A stretch of DNA of 64,000 bases, from positions 1 through 64,000 of the forward strand of contig NZ_MKUD01000006.1 in NCBI RefSeq assembly GCF_001898575.1, read 5' to 3'. This document shows, piece by piece, positions 17,537 through 25,702 of this stretch. Made by a program: the position numbers and the translations under genes. The number at the start of each line of letters is the position of its first letter. Positions within the stretch are counted from its first letter, which is position 1. The notes under the pieces were generated by a model. That model had not been told where the DNA came from, made no database searches, and saw nothing but the letters and a program-made list of their open reading frames with translations. Source of the DNA: Spirosoma sp. 48-14 (lineage in GTDB: Bacteria; Bacteroidota; Bacteroidia; Cytophagales; Spirosomataceae).

Positions 17537-18385
17537 ATGGAAGAGAAACGACTTACCTCCGTTTCAGGCTATGTGTTTATACTGATTGGCCTGGTCTGTT
17601 TTGGCTTAGCTCCCTTTACAATACGATATGCCCCTATTTTGAGCGGGTTTCTGGCAATCCTGGGCATCTTTATCCTAAAAGGAATCATCGTTATTTACCC
17701 GAATGAAGGTATTGCTGCCACCTTTTTCGGGGACTACGTTGGTACGATTAAAGAGACAGGGTTACGTTGGGTGAATCCACTATACAGTAAAACCCGGATC
17801 AGTCTTCGCGCTCGTAACCTGAACGGACAGCAACTTAAAGTGAACGACAAAATGGGCAACCCAATTGAGATTGCTGCCGTTGTGGTCTGGCAGGTTGCCG
17901 ATACCGCCAAAGCCCTGTTCGACGTCGATAGTTATGCTAATTTTGTACAGATCCAGTCCGAAGCGGCTGTACGGTTCCTGGCCAGCTCCCACGCCTACGA
18001 CAACATGGAAGATGAACATGAAACCGTTACCTTGCGTGATAATACCGGACAGATCAACAAATTTCTGGAGCAGGAACTTGATGAACGGCTAGGGCAGGCA
18101 GGTGTTCGGGTAATGGAAGCGCGAATCAGCCACCTGGCCTATGCACCCGAAATTGCTGGAGCTATGCTTCAGCGCCAACAGGCCACCGCCGTGGTATCGG
18201 CACGAAAGCAGATTGTGGAAGGTGCCGTTGGGATGGTCGAAATGGCGTTGGCCCGACTTGCAGAAAAGGACGTAGTTCAACTGGATGAAGAACGAAAAGC
18301 TGCTATGGTGAGCAACCTGCTGGTTGTACTATGCGGTGAAAAGGCGGTTAGCCCGGTTGTGAACGCGGGCACGCTGTACAATTAA
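17537..18385 (+). CDS. SPFH/band-7 domain membrane protein
   Basis: This 282-residue stomatin/flotillin-like protein has two closely spaced N-terminal hydrophobic segments (VFILIGLVCFGLAPF and LSGFLAILGIFILKGIIVI, residues 10-52). The SPFH domain follows, with YPNEGIAATFFGDYVGTIKETGLRWVNP and IEIAAVVVWQVADTAKALFDVDSY. A helical tail comes next, including EARISHLAYAPEIAGAMLQRQQATAVVSARKQIVEGAV. Such proteins form oligomeric membrane microdomain cages. It is followed by a hairpin and a small Arc-like protein on the same strand, a pairing I recall from other Bacteroidota. The cellular role is unknown. Confidence 0.9.
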   Translation: MEEKRLTSVSGYVFILIGLVCFGLAPFTIRYAPILSGFLAILGIFILKGIIVIYPNEGIAATFFGDYVGTIKETGLRWVNPLYSKTRISLRARNLNGQQLKVNDKMGNPIEIAAVVVWQVADTAKALFDVDSYANFVQIQSEAAVRFLASSHAYDNMEDEHETVTLRDNTGQINKFLEQELDERLGQAGVRVMEARISHLAYAPEIAGAMLQRQQATAVVSARKQIVEGAVGMVEMALARLAEKDVVQLDEERKAAMVSNLLVVLCGEKAVSPVVNAGTLYN

Positions 18386-18390
18386 GTATT

Positions 18391-18451
18391 AGACGTGCGT
18401 GGCGGGGAGTGAGAATAGTCTAGCCATTCTTACTCCCCGCCACGCACGTCT
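18391..18451. repeat. Inverted repeat between SPFH and Arc-like genes
   Basis: The arms 18391-18416 and 18426-18451 pair at 25 of 26 positions with a 9-base loop, a very stable GC-rich stem (begins AGACGTGCGTGG). The inner part (GGAGTGAGAAT with ATTCTTACTCC) matches the inner part of the repeat at 61730-61814. No T tract follows, so it may modulate or attenuate rather than end the transcript into the gene at 18467. Confidence 0.9.
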
Positions 18452-18466
18452 CACTCCTGAAATGAG

Positions 18467-18658
18467 ATGGCTGCTGAAAAAAAAGCATTTGTTTTACGGA
18501 TTCAGCCGGAAACGCTAAAAGAATTGGAACGATGGGCACAGGAAGAGTTTCGAAGTGTGAATGGGCAAATTGAATATCTGCTCAATGATGCGCTTCGGAA
18601 GCGAAAAAAACGTGCTCAGCAAATTCCAGATAATGATATCAAACCTTCCGATGAATAA
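18467..18658 (+). CDS. Arc-like ribbon-helix-helix DNA-binding protein
   Basis: This 63-residue protein has a compact ribbon-helix-helix fold. KKAFVLRIQPETLKELERWA gives the beta strand and first helix, and RSVNGQIEYLLNDALRKRKK gives the second helix and a basic tail. This is the pattern of Arc/MetJ-type repressors and antitoxins (SVNGQIEYLL is the Arc-like signature). It begins at ATG 18467; an ATG at 18462 is out of frame. The partner upstream is the SPFH protein rather than a toxin, so an antitoxin role is not supported. It may regulate its own operon. The hairpin at 18391-18451 lies only 15 bases before its start. Confidence 0.85.
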   Translation: MAAEKKAFVLRIQPETLKELERWAQEEFRSVNGQIEYLLNDALRKRKKRAQQIPDNDIKPSDE

Positions 18659-18681
18659 GCAATTATATCGACCACACAGTT

Positions 18682-19368
18682 CTAGTCCTCCTGAGGAGTG
18701 CTTAAACCCTTGGTAGAGGCTGTTTTTACGTCTTGCTCAATCATCAGGTTATATTGATTGATTAACACTAACCGCCCGAAAAGTAAGCGGTCATTGATAT
18801 TGTGCGTATCAATATATTTTTTGAGCTGTTTGTCGTAACGGGTCATTAGGGGCGTATACACCTCGGTATAAAATCGGTCGAGTGATCGTAAATGGTCCCC
18901 ATCATTAACGAAATATTCGAAATATTCAGGATTGTTGGCCATTGCTGGATGGTCGGAATAGTAGGCAGGATGTGTAAACGCAATTTTTCGAAATCCTCGT
19001 CGTGGTTTAAGTCGTCTGACTACGGCCAGTGAGCCATCCTGACATACTTCAAAAAAGGCCTGCTTAGCTGGAGCTTGATCACTCTCATGGATTAGGGCCT
19101 GAAACTCCCGGTATTTATGGATGCTAAAGTCAAACCAGCCGAATTGGCTAACCTGATTGGTTGAATAGGTATACATCCGCCCATCCTTCGTGCGAAATAG
19201 CACCATCTCAGTCAGCCAATTATAACATATATCGCCTTCCAGTGCGGTTTTGTCCCAGAAGATTATCTTTCCGGTTTGCCAGATGGGCTTAGGTACCGAA
19301 GCCTTGATAGAGAGACATTGGAAAAATACAATTACTATAATTGATGTTACCAGGTAGCGATAGTTCAT
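18682..19368 (-). CDS. Exported protein of unknown function
   Basis: This 228-residue protein has an N-terminal signal-like segment (YLVTSIIVIVFFQCLSIKAS, residues 4-24). The mature part begins with VPKPIWQTGKIIFWDKTALEGDICYNWLTEMVLFRTKDGRMYTY, a beta-rich stretch reminiscent of small barrel or GW-like units, then an alpha/beta tail rich in Arg/Lys and Tyr. It is not assigned to a known family. It converges with the Arc-like gene, with 23 bases between stops. Similar periplasmic proteins of about this size are frequent in Spirosoma-like genomes, by recollection only. Confidence 0.75.
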   Translation of the reverse strand: MNYRYLVTSIIVIVFFQCLSIKASVPKPIWQTGKIIFWDKTALEGDICYNWLTEMVLFRTKDGRMYTYSTNQVSQFGWFDFSIHKYREFQALIHESDQAPAKQAFFEVCQDGSLAVVRRLKPRRGFRKIAFTHPAYYSDHPAMANNPEYFEYFVNDGDHLRSLDRFYTEVYTPLMTRYDKQLKKYIDTHNINDRLLFGRLVLINQYNLMIEQDVKTASTKGLSTPQED

Positions 19369-19655
19369 ATCCCCTTATGTTTGGTGAGAAGTTTATTTCC
19401 TAGTAGCCAGAGCCACGTTTTATGTAATAGTGGCCATAGTCCAGTTATGAAATTAATTATTTTGTATATAGATTGTTTTTCGATATAAAATAGTGCAATT
19501 TGTTATTTTTTAATTATGTGTAGCTACAATAGAACAGGCGGAAGAAAAGAAAGAGATCGTTCTATTTTTCTGTGCTTTGATTCAATTTAATCGGCTGACT
19601 AAATTTATCTAATGGCCTGAAAATTTTTGGCTATATTTTGTCGTCTTGATATAGT
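19369..19655. other. Intergenic region, nothing recognised
   Basis: Together with the terminator that follows, 374 bases separate the exported protein from coaX. This left part is AT-rich and must hold the promoter of the gene at 18682-19368. No exact TAnnTTTG box, gene or RNA was found. Confidence 0.4.
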
Positions 19656-19657
19656 AC

Positions 19658-19712
19658 AAAAAAATACGTCACTTCGAAGGCTGCTCACTGAAACAGCTTT
19701 CAAAGTGACGTA
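19658..19712 (-). terminator. Terminator of coaX
   Basis: A 19-bp stem with two G-U-type mismatches (19665-19683 with 19694-19712, arm TACGTCACTTCGAAGGCTG) and a 10-base loop is followed on the minus strand by seven T (complement of 19658-19664). It lies 31 bases after the coaX stop. Confidence 0.88.
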
Positions 19713-19742
19713 TGAATGAGTGAAACGTAGATGCTTTTACAA

Positions 19743-20519
19743 TTAGTCGGTAGAGGAAGTAACAAAATCGCCAATCAATCGAATTCCATCCAGCGTAAGT
19801 GAGGGTACTATTGCCGTAAATACATCGTTCAAGGACGGAATCCGCTGTGATAAACCACCTGTTGCCACCGCAAGGCAATCACCAGCCAACTCCGCTTGAA
19901 TGCGAGCGACTAACGAGCGCACAAGTCCTTCATAGCCCAATACAATTCCTGCCTGAATGGCATGGGTTGTGCTGGTACCCAGGGCAGATAAAGGCACTTC
20001 AATAGGAACTTCTGGTAGTTGGGCGGTATTGGCAAACAGCGAACGAATAGCTGTTTTTAGTCCCGGAGCGATGGCAACTCCTAAAATTTGTCCTTTTCCC
20101 GAAACGGTTGTAAACGTGAGCGCCGTCCCAAAGTCAACAACTACGCAATTGCGTTTATACTGCATATAAGCAGCCAGCGCATTGGCCACCAGATCAGTGC
20201 CAATTTCGTGCGGGCGCAGAATTTCGAGGGGTAACAAAGGGTATACGCCTGGGCCGACTACAACAGGTGAAAAACCGAACAGCTCCGTTAGCATGTCCCG
20301 CATGATCGGTGTAAGGTCAGGCACTACACTGCTTATTACCGTGGTTTTGATGGCGCTCAGTGGAATATCGGCTTCCAGTAACCAGAGCCGGAGCCGACGT
20401 TCATATGATTCGGCGGATTCATCTTTTCGGGCAGGGGTACGCCAGATGGTGTGCCAGCCGGTTTGATTGTAAAGCCCAAAAACGGCGTCGGTGTTACCAA
20501 TATCAACAATAATCTGCAC
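19743..20519 (-). CDS. coaX: Type III pantothenate kinase
   Basis: CoaX phosphorylates pantothenate in the first step of CoA synthesis, in the cytosol. It is an ASKHA-fold kinase: IIVDIGNTDAVFG is the phosphate-1 loop at the N-terminus, ISSVVPDL and GPGVYP follow, then HEIGTDLVANALAAY and CVVVDFGTALTFT (catalytic Asp region) and VATGGLS. No ATG fits; the GTG complementary to 20517-20519 gives 258 residues and places DIGNT where the family has it. A GTG 20 codons further upstream adds residues with no counterpart. It lies 157 bases after tsaB and ends with a clear terminator, so it is the last gene of the rpmH-rnpA-ctp-tsaB-coaX run. Confidence 0.92.
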   Translation of the reverse strand: MQIIVDIGNTDAVFGLYNQTGWHTIWRTPARKDESAESYERRLRLWLLEADIPLSAIKTTVISSVVPDLTPIMRDMLTELFGFSPVVVGPGVYPLLPLEILRPHEIGTDLVANALAAYMQYKRNCVVVDFGTALTFTTVSGKGQILGVAIAPGLKTAIRSLFANTAQLPEVPIEVPLSALGTSTTHAIQAGIVLGYEGLVRSLVARIQAELAGDCLAVATGGLSQRIPSLNDVFTAIVPSLTLDGIRLIGDFVTSSTD

Positions 20520-20595
20520 AGGATAGGAGATGGACGGTTGTCGGGGCGAAATAAGGACAAAAACCGCACATTCCCGCACATTCTCCCGGAGCGTT

Positions 20596-20670
20596 TTCTG
20601 ACAGGATTACCAATATAGACAGGATTTGCTAACTGCCTTAATCCTATCTATCCTGTTAATCCTGGCAGAA
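20596..20670. repeat. Imperfect inverted repeat, CAGGATT class
   Basis: The arms 20596-20626 and 20640-20670 match at 26 of 31 positions. Both contain CAGGATT/AATCCTG units like the perfect repeat at 13227-13317, and the right arm has TCCTGTTAATCCTG, identical to a stretch of that copy. It lies in the gap between tsaB (upstream on the minus strand) and coaX, where it would fold in the mRNA. Confidence 0.85.
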
Positions 20671-20676
20671 GAAATT

Positions 20677-21366
20677 TTATAATACCATCTTTTTAGGCTG
20701 CGTTGTCATGAAATCCTTAAGATAAAATGGTTCAAAGGTCGCCATATCTTCAAACTGCCCATTGGTATAGGACTGACCTGCCAACTGCCCCACGGTGCGG
20801 GCAGAAGGGACAAGAGAAATTGTCGGGAAAATGGCGTTGGGCTGGTCGTTCAACAGGCTCTTACATTTGGCTGCTCCATCACCAAAGAATACTATAGGGC
20901 TCTGGTTTAGCCAGTCACCGAACGAAGTTTGGTCAATAATTTGCGCTGCTGTTGCTTGCCGCTCCTGACCATTTGTATCATATAAAGCACAATACACCTC
21001 CATTCGTCGGGCGTCGATCATCGGACAAAGTAGATGATCGGCCGGATAAAATGCCCGAATTTGTTCGGCCATAGCGGCCAGTGTGTTGATAGCCAGTAAA
21101 GGTTTGTCAAGAGCAAAACACAGCCCTTTGGCAGTAGAAACAGCAATACGTAGGCCCGTATAGGAGCCAGGCCCTTTGGCAACTGCAATGGCATCCAGAT
21201 TGGCTAGTTCATAACCAGCCTGTTGAACCACATCATGCATCAACGTAGTGAGCATAGCCGCTGAGGTGCGCTCCGTAAATAACTCGTGACAGGCCAGAAG
21301 CTGGGAATTCTGATGCAGGGCTACCGAACAGGAAGCGGTAGACGTATCGATGGAGAGAATGAGCAT
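20677..21366 (-). CDS. tsaB: tRNA threonylcarbamoyladenosine biosynthesis protein TsaB
   Basis: TsaB is the inactive kinase-like partner of TsaD in the complex that adds t6A at position 37 of ANN-decoding tRNAs. It has 229 residues. LSIDTSTASCSVAL marks the N-terminal ASKHA fold. LDAIAVAKGPGSYTGLRIAVSTAKGLCFALDKPLL (about 57-91) is the most diagnostic stretch, and CPMIDARRMEVYCALYD follows. It lies between ctp and coaX on the same strand, separated from each by an inverted repeat. The ATG is complementary to 21364-21366. Confidence 0.94.
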   Translation of the reverse strand: MLILSIDTSTASCSVALHQNSQLLACHELFTERTSAAMLTTLMHDVVQQAGYELANLDAIAVAKGPGSYTGLRIAVSTAKGLCFALDKPLLAINTLAAMAEQIRAFYPADHLLCPMIDARRMEVYCALYDTNGQERQATAAQIIDQTSFGDWLNQSPIVFFGDGAAKCKSLLNDQPNAIFPTISLVPSARTVGQLAGQSYTNGQFEDMATFEPFYLKDFMTTQPKKMVL

Positions 21367-21377
21367 GATGTAAAGAG

Positions 21378-21454
21378 TGAAGAGTGCAGATGTAAAGCGA
21401 AGAATAACCCGTTGCGTCAGTCGTTATTCTCAACTTTATATCCTGCACTCTTCA
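21378..21454. repeat. Inverted repeat between ctp and tsaB
   Basis: The arms 21378-21408 and 21423-21454 pair along their length with a one-base indel and a few mismatches (perfect outer TGAAGAGTGCAG and inner GAATAAC). Tandem heptamer-like units are visible on the right (TTCAGTG, TCTACTG, TCTACTT at 21451-21471), the last reaching the ctp stop codon (complement of 21466-21468). Confidence 0.8.
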
Positions 21455-21465
21455 GTGTCTACTGT

Positions 21466-23124
21466 CTACTTGCTTTTTAAAATTGACTGGTATCGTCCCA
21501 TATCTTTAAACAGATCGAGGGCCGCTTTTAGCTCGGGATCGGTGGAAAAAGATGCTTCTTTAATCCCTTTCTGCAGGTAATAATGCCCCGCAATCTCCTG
21601 TTCCAGCAATGTCCGAATTTCGGGTTTGAAGGTATTCAGGTCAGCGTCTTTGCTGTGCGACATTTTGGTTTTCAGCGACTTCAACTGGTCCTGAATCTGA
21701 TCAAAATATTTCTCTTTCTTGGCCGAAGCTTCGAGTGTACCCAGATCTTTTTCAACCTGAGTCGTGTAATCGTATTCTTTATCGGCGAGCCATTTGGTAA
21801 ACTCAGCATACTCCGCGTCGGTCAGCTTGAACTCACGAGCGGGTTTGATGGTGGGATGATCGTGGTGGTATTTAACCGCGTAATCGAAGATTAACCCCTT
21901 ATTGGTCAGGCTGAGCGCAATAGGCGTTGGCGTTTGGGCGTCAATCACAACGTCGGGCAGAACGCCACCTCCGTCGTAGACAACACGGCCCGCTTTGGTC
22001 TTGAACGCTGTTTTCAGAGAATCTGGGATTTTGCCCACGCTGCCGTCTGGGTTGCGATGGCTATAATCGATGGCCTGAATACACCGACCACTGGGTATGT
22101 AGTATTTGGCCGTGGTGATTTTAAGCTTGGTGTTAAACGATAGTTCGCGTGTGGTTTGTACCAGCCCTTTGCCATACGTACGCTGCCCAATCAACACGCC
22201 CCGGTCGTAGTCCTGAATAACACCCGACACGATTTCGGCGGCTGAGGCACTATGGCTGTTGGTCAATACGATGATCGGGATTTCGAGGTCCAAAGGAGGG
22301 TTCAGCGCCGTATAGGTTTTGTTCCATTCGGTCACTTTACCCTTCGTGGTTACTACTTCCGAATCTTTGGGGATGAACGTATTACAGATGTCGATAGCCA
22401 TGTTGAGCAGCCCACCGGGGTTTTCACGAACATCCAGCACGAGTTTTTTCATGCCCTTACCTTTCAGTTCCTGAAACGCCGACCGGACTTCCCGCGAAGC
22501 CGTTGCTGTAAAGTCTTTCAGGTCGATATAGCCCACATCTTCAGAGATCATGCCGTAATAAGGCACATTCGTCATTTTGACCACATCCCGAACTACGCTC
22601 AGATCTACCGGGTTTTTCTCTCCATACCGTTGCACCGTCAGTTTTACGGCTGTATTGTTTTGGCCTTTCAACAGTTTGCCGGGGTCGGATTCTTTGATGT
22701 TCTTCAGCGTGATTCCGTCAATTTTGATAACTTCATCACCGATACGTAATCCTGACTTTTCGGCTGGGGTGCCTTCATAAACCATCAGTACGATGTGTTT
22801 TCCCTGACGTTGGCCAATCAGGGCCCCAATACCGTTGTAGCGGCCGGTAGTCATGGTCATGTAATCCTCGATTTCATCTTCCGCAAAGAAGTTGGTATAG
22901 GGGTCGAGGGCTTTCAGCATCGCATCGATACTGGTTTTGACCATACGATTGGGATTTACCTCGTCAACATAATATAAATTCAGCTCTTTGAAGAGCGTAG
23001 CATAGATGTCGAGGTTACGAGCGATTTCAAAAAACCGGTCATCGGTCTTGAAGGAGAAGAAGCCAATGCCACCCGCTACCAGCGCCGACGAGGCTAAAAG
23101 AGTAAGGCGTTTAGAAAAGCGCAT
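21466..23124 (-). CDS. S41 C-terminal processing peptidase
   Basis: This 552-residue carboxyl-terminal processing protease is periplasmic or exported. A signal/anchor helix (FSKRLTLLASSALVAGGIGFF) is at residues 3-23. A PDZ domain (about 100-180) shows GIGALIG and GLRIGDEVIKIDG. The protease core has the nucleophile Ser in TNSHSASAAEI and the general-base Lys in GQRTYGKGLVQ, with the usual KITTAKYYIPSGR after it. A coiled-coil C-terminal region follows. Start: ATG complement of 23122-23124; the in-frame extension upstream is encoded by the inverted repeat and rejected. Its neighbours are tsaB and rnpA, each separated by a repeat. Substrates are unknown; relatives trim or degrade envelope proteins. 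Confidence 0.93.
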   Translation of the reverse strand: MRFSKRLTLLASSALVAGGIGFFSFKTDDRFFEIARNLDIYATLFKELNLYYVDEVNPNRMVKTSIDAMLKALDPYTNFFAEDEIEDYMTMTTGRYNGIGALIGQRQGKHIVLMVYEGTPAEKSGLRIGDEVIKIDGITLKNIKESDPGKLLKGQNNTAVKLTVQRYGEKNPVDLSVVRDVVKMTNVPYYGMISEDVGYIDLKDFTATASREVRSAFQELKGKGMKKLVLDVRENPGGLLNMAIDICNTFIPKDSEVVTTKGKVTEWNKTYTALNPPLDLEIPIIVLTNSHSASAAEIVSGVIQDYDRGVLIGQRTYGKGLVQTTRELSFNTKLKITTAKYYIPSGRCIQAIDYSHRNPDGSVGKIPDSLKTAFKTKAGRVVYDGGGVLPDVVIDAQTPTPIALSLTNKGLIFDYAVKYHHDHPTIKPAREFKLTDAEYAEFTKWLADKEYDYTTQVEKDLGTLEASAKKEKYFDQIQDQLKSLKTKMSHSKDADLNTFKPEIRTLLEQEIAGHYYLQKGIKEASFSTDPELKAALDLFKDMGRYQSILKSK

Positions 23125-23136
23125 ATTGAGTAAGGG

Positions 23137-23219
23137 ATGTATAATGAACAATGTGTAATGGATAATGGTAACGACAAGCCCGTTAAGGCATTACTCATTT
23201 TACATTATTCACTATACAT
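23137..23219. repeat. ATTCATT-class heptamer inverted repeat overlapping the 3' end of rnpA
   Basis: The arms 23137-23167 and 23189-23219 match at 25 of 31 positions around a 21-base spacer that has its own short complementarity (AACG/CGTT). The units are heptamers of the type AATGWAT / ATTCATT. The right arm overlaps the last codons of rnpA, whose stop is at 23195-23197. Same class as the copies at 39881, 45645 and 48901. Confidence 0.88.
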
Positions 23220-23602
23220 TTAGCTATAGCTAATTTCATACCTTTTTCTATCTCTTCAAACGAAATTATCTGTTTGGCGGTATAAAGAAAGGCAATATAT
23301 CCCGGTGTTGCTGAACCGGCTAATGGATTTTCAGTCTGAAACAACTCTTTATGAAGACGATAAGCCTCCCGCACCCGTCGGCGAATGAGGTTGCGGTCAA
23401 CAGCTCGCTTAAACGTTCGTTTCGGTACTGTAATGACAATGGCAGGAAGCGAAACGTTGCTTGTCGGATCGGGTTGGGGAAGATAAAGTACCCGAAACGG
23501 AAAAAGGTAGAACGTCTTGACAGCCGCACTACCTTTCTTAAATAATTCGCCGAGAGTCTTTTTGCTGCAAAGCCGTTCTGATTTGGGGAAGGTTTGCGGC
23601 AT
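23195..23602 (-). CDS. rnpA: Ribonuclease P protein component
   Basis: RnpA is the protein cofactor of RNase P, needed for tRNA 5' maturation. It has 135 residues, slightly long. The N-terminus is FPKSERLCSKKTLGELFKKG. The conserved RNA-binding signature AVDRNLIRRRVREAYRLHK (about 69-87) is intact. It follows rpmH as in most bacteria. The last seven residues (CIVNNVK) are encoded by the right arm of the heptamer inverted repeat, so the C-terminus has been extended or rewritten by a repeat; the RNase P fold itself is complete before it. Confidence 0.95.
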   Translation of the reverse strand: MPQTFPKSERLCSKKTLGELFKKGSAAVKTFYLFPFRVLYLPQPDPTSNVSLPAIVITVPKRTFKRAVDRNLIRRRVREAYRLHKELFQTENPLAGSATPGYIAFLYTAKQIISFEEIEKGMKLAIAKCIVNNVK

Positions 23603-23619
23603 AAAGTCGTGATCGATAG

Positions 23620-23681
23620 AAGTTAGTCGTTAGTTGTCAGCTATTATCGACTGTCGGCTAACGACTGACAACTAATAACTA
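23620..23681. repeat. Heptamer-type inverted repeat between rpmH and rnpA
   Basis: GTTAGTC/GTTAGTT heptamers on the left (about 23622-23640) face CTAACGA/CTGACAA/CTAATAA on the right (23658-23678). The best perfect pairing is 11 bp (23630-23640 with 23665-23675), and alternative registers one heptamer off also pair. The right end merges with the rpmH stop codon (complement of 23679-23681). Confidence 0.8.
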
Positions 23682-23846
23682 GATTTTAAAGCGATCGCCT
23701 TTTTTCTCGTCTGAGACGGTCAGTTTATGCCGACCTTTTGCCCGGCGGGCAGCTAATACTTTGCGGCCGTTGGCAGTAGCCATACGCTCACGGAAACCGT
23801 GTTTGTTTTTCCGCTTCCGGTTCGATGGTTGGTACGTTCTTTTCAT
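23679..23846 (-). CDS. rpmH: 50S ribosomal protein L34
   Basis: This is a 55-residue ribosomal protein L34, too short for many gene finders. The sequence begins [20 protein letters not shown] and continues [20 protein letters not shown], the invariant L34 pattern, then a short tail [15 protein letters not shown], typical of Bacteroidota. ATG is complementary to 23844-23846 and TAG to 23679-23681. It is the first gene of the run rpmH-rnpA-ctp and has a good promoter about 40 bases upstream. Confidence 0.97.
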   Translation of the reverse strand: MKRTYQPSNRKRKNKHGFRERMATANGRKVLAARRAKGRHKLTVSDEKKGDRFKI

Positions 23847-23887
23847 GATCTATCTTGCCTAAAACTCTTGTTTTCCAAATGAGTCCG

Positions 23888-23919
23888 CAAAGATAGCTGA
23901 ATTGCATTAGTTTACCAAG
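23888..23919 (-). promoter_or_regulatory. Promoter for rpmH-rnpA
   Basis: On the minus strand TATCTTTG (complement of 23888-23895) is an exact TAnnTTTG box. CTTG (complement of 23916-23919) lies 20 bases upstream, one mismatch from TTTG. Transcription would start near 23881, 35 bases before the rpmH ATG. Confidence 0.55.
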
Positions 23920-23928
23920 CCCTTGTTT

Positions 23929-23936
23929 TAGATTTG
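23929..23936 (+). promoter_or_regulatory. Possible -7 box for the M61 peptidase gene
   Basis: TAGATTTG matches TAnnTTTG and would place the start near 23943, giving a 68-base leader. ATTG at 23901-23904 is the nearest -33-like element, with a long 24-base spacer. The control region overlaps that of the divergent rpmH promoter. Confidence 0.35.
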
Positions 23937-24010
23937 TAGCTCATGAACTGGATTATGCATTATACTCTTTTACCATCTAGTAACCTACTCAACCAAATTT
24001 AGCCAAAACT

Positions 24011-25570
24011 ATGCATTATCGCCTGTCTGCTGACCCTGTTACTCCTCATTATATCGCCGTTGAGGCTCAACTAACGGCCATTAGTACGGCTGAGGTGGAG
24101 TTACAACTACCCGCCTGGCGACCAGGGCGATACGAGTTGCAGCAGTTTGCCCGGAATATCCAGCGATTCACGATTGTTGACGGCAATGGAAACCCACTGC
24201 CTTTTCGGAAAATCTCCAAAGATCGGTGGCTTGTTCAAACAAATGGGGCGTCTGAGTTGACGGTGTACTATAATTACTACGCGTTATTAGCGACCCCCAA
24301 TCAGTTGAATGCAGGCAGCAGTTTTATCAGCGAAACCCTGCTCTATGTCAATCCGGTCAACCTTTGCCTGTATGCCGAAGGACGTATCAACGACCCATGT
24401 ACCTTGGAACTGGCTATTCCCGATGGTTGGACAATTGCCTGCGGCATGGAACAACGTGGTGCCAAATCACTTTGGGCCGCTGATTTTTATGAATTGGTCG
24501 ATTGTCCCATTATTGCTTCGCCAGTGATTCAGCATATTCAGTATGCTATTGGCGAAACGGCGTTTCATGTCTGGATTCACGGCGGTCGTCGGACCGACGG
24601 CGAACTTACCTTCAATGCTGACCGGATTGTGCAGGATTTTAGTCGGTTTTCGCAGAAGCAAATCGACCTGTTTGGAGAGTTTCCGGAGAAAGAGTACCAT
24701 TTTCTGACCCTGGTATTGACCGTGCCGTATTATCATGGGGTAGAACATCGGAATTCGACGGTGCTGGTGCTTGGGCCAAATGACGAAGGAGAAGGGCTGT
24801 ATCAGGATTTACTGGGTGTTTCTTCGCATGAGTTGTTTCATGCCTGGAACATCATTCGGATTCGACCAGTGGAGTTACTGCCTTACGACTTCACGAAAGA
24901 AAACTACTTTTCGACCTGTTTTGTGGCCGAAGGAGTAACCACTTATTATGGCGATTTAATGCTTCGGCAGTCGGGTGTTTTTTCAGATGAAGCGTATTTG
25001 AAGGAGTTGCAGGTACTGTTTAAACGGCATTTTGAGGCAAATGGGCGGGCGTTTCAATCACTCACCGAGTCATCGTGGGATTTGTGGCTCGATGGGTATG
25101 ATAAAGGTGTACCTGACCGGAAAGTGTCGGTTTATCACAAAGGATCGATTGTGGCGCTGATTCTGGACTTGCACATTCGTCGGCTGACCAATCATGCGCG
25201 TTCTCTGGATGATGTCATGCGACTGATGTGGCAGCAATTTGGGAAGCCGTTTGTTGGGTATACACTCGATGATTACCAAAAGGCAACCGAGCAGGTGGCT
25301 GGCGAACCGCTGGATTGGTATTATAGCCTATGTATTTTTGGTAATCAGCCCTTAGAAACCACACTCAATTCGTATCTGGCCTGGGTGGGTTTACAGATCG
25401 TTTACGAAGAACCAACGATTGAGCAACCAGGAGGTATCCGCCTGCTGGAACTGGAGGATGAAGCAGCCGCAACAGAACGAGCCAAATGGTTTGGCGGCTG
25501 GCTGACCGAGGTGCCTCAAACCGAACTAATATCCGAAGAGAAACCCGGTAAGAACGTTGTCGCCAAGTAG
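24011..25570 (+). CDS. M61 family metallopeptidase (glycyl-aminopeptidase-like)
   Basis: This 519-residue gluzincin peptidase has the N-terminal beta domain of the family (WRPGRYELQQFARNIQRF near 34-53, an M61 hallmark). The catalytic HELFH is at 273-277 in SSHELFHAWNIIRIRP, with the third zinc ligand in FVAEGVTTYYGDL. Further on is SVYHKGSIVALILDLHIRR. Most M61 enzymes carry a PDZ domain at the C-terminus and are near 600 residues; here the protein ends soon after the helical domain with no PDZ seen. No signal peptide is visible, so it is probably cytosolic. It releases N-terminal Gly/Ala from peptides in characterised relatives. Confidence 0.9.
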   Translation: MHYRLSADPVTPHYIAVEAQLTAISTAEVELQLPAWRPGRYELQQFARNIQRFTIVDGNGNPLPFRKISKDRWLVQTNGASELTVYYNYYALLATPNQLNAGSSFISETLLYVNPVNLCLYAEGRINDPCTLELAIPDGWTIACGMEQRGAKSLWAADFYELVDCPIIASPVIQHIQYAIGETAFHVWIHGGRRTDGELTFNADRIVQDFSRFSQKQIDLFGEFPEKEYHFLTLVLTVPYYHGVEHRNSTVLVLGPNDEGEGLYQDLLGVSSHELFHAWNIIRIRPVELLPYDFTKENYFSTCFVAEGVTTYYGDLMLRQSGVFSDEAYLKELQVLFKRHFEANGRAFQSLTESSWDLWLDGYDKGVPDRKVSVYHKGSIVALILDLHIRRLTNHARSLDDVMRLMWQQFGKPFVGYTLDDYQKATEQVAGEPLDWYYSLCIFGNQPLETTLNSYLAWVGLQIVYEEPTIEQPGGIRLLELEDEAAATERAKWFGGWLTEVPQTELISEEKPGKNVVAK

Positions 25571-25702
25571 ATAAGCATTGGTATACGATTACTATAACAG
25601 CTTGTGTAACCGCGACAAAATTATTCGGACTGTTACCGTCTGGATTTTATCGGGTTGCCAGTATCTAAGCTCTAAACCAATTAACCTTTAATTATTTTTT
25701 TG

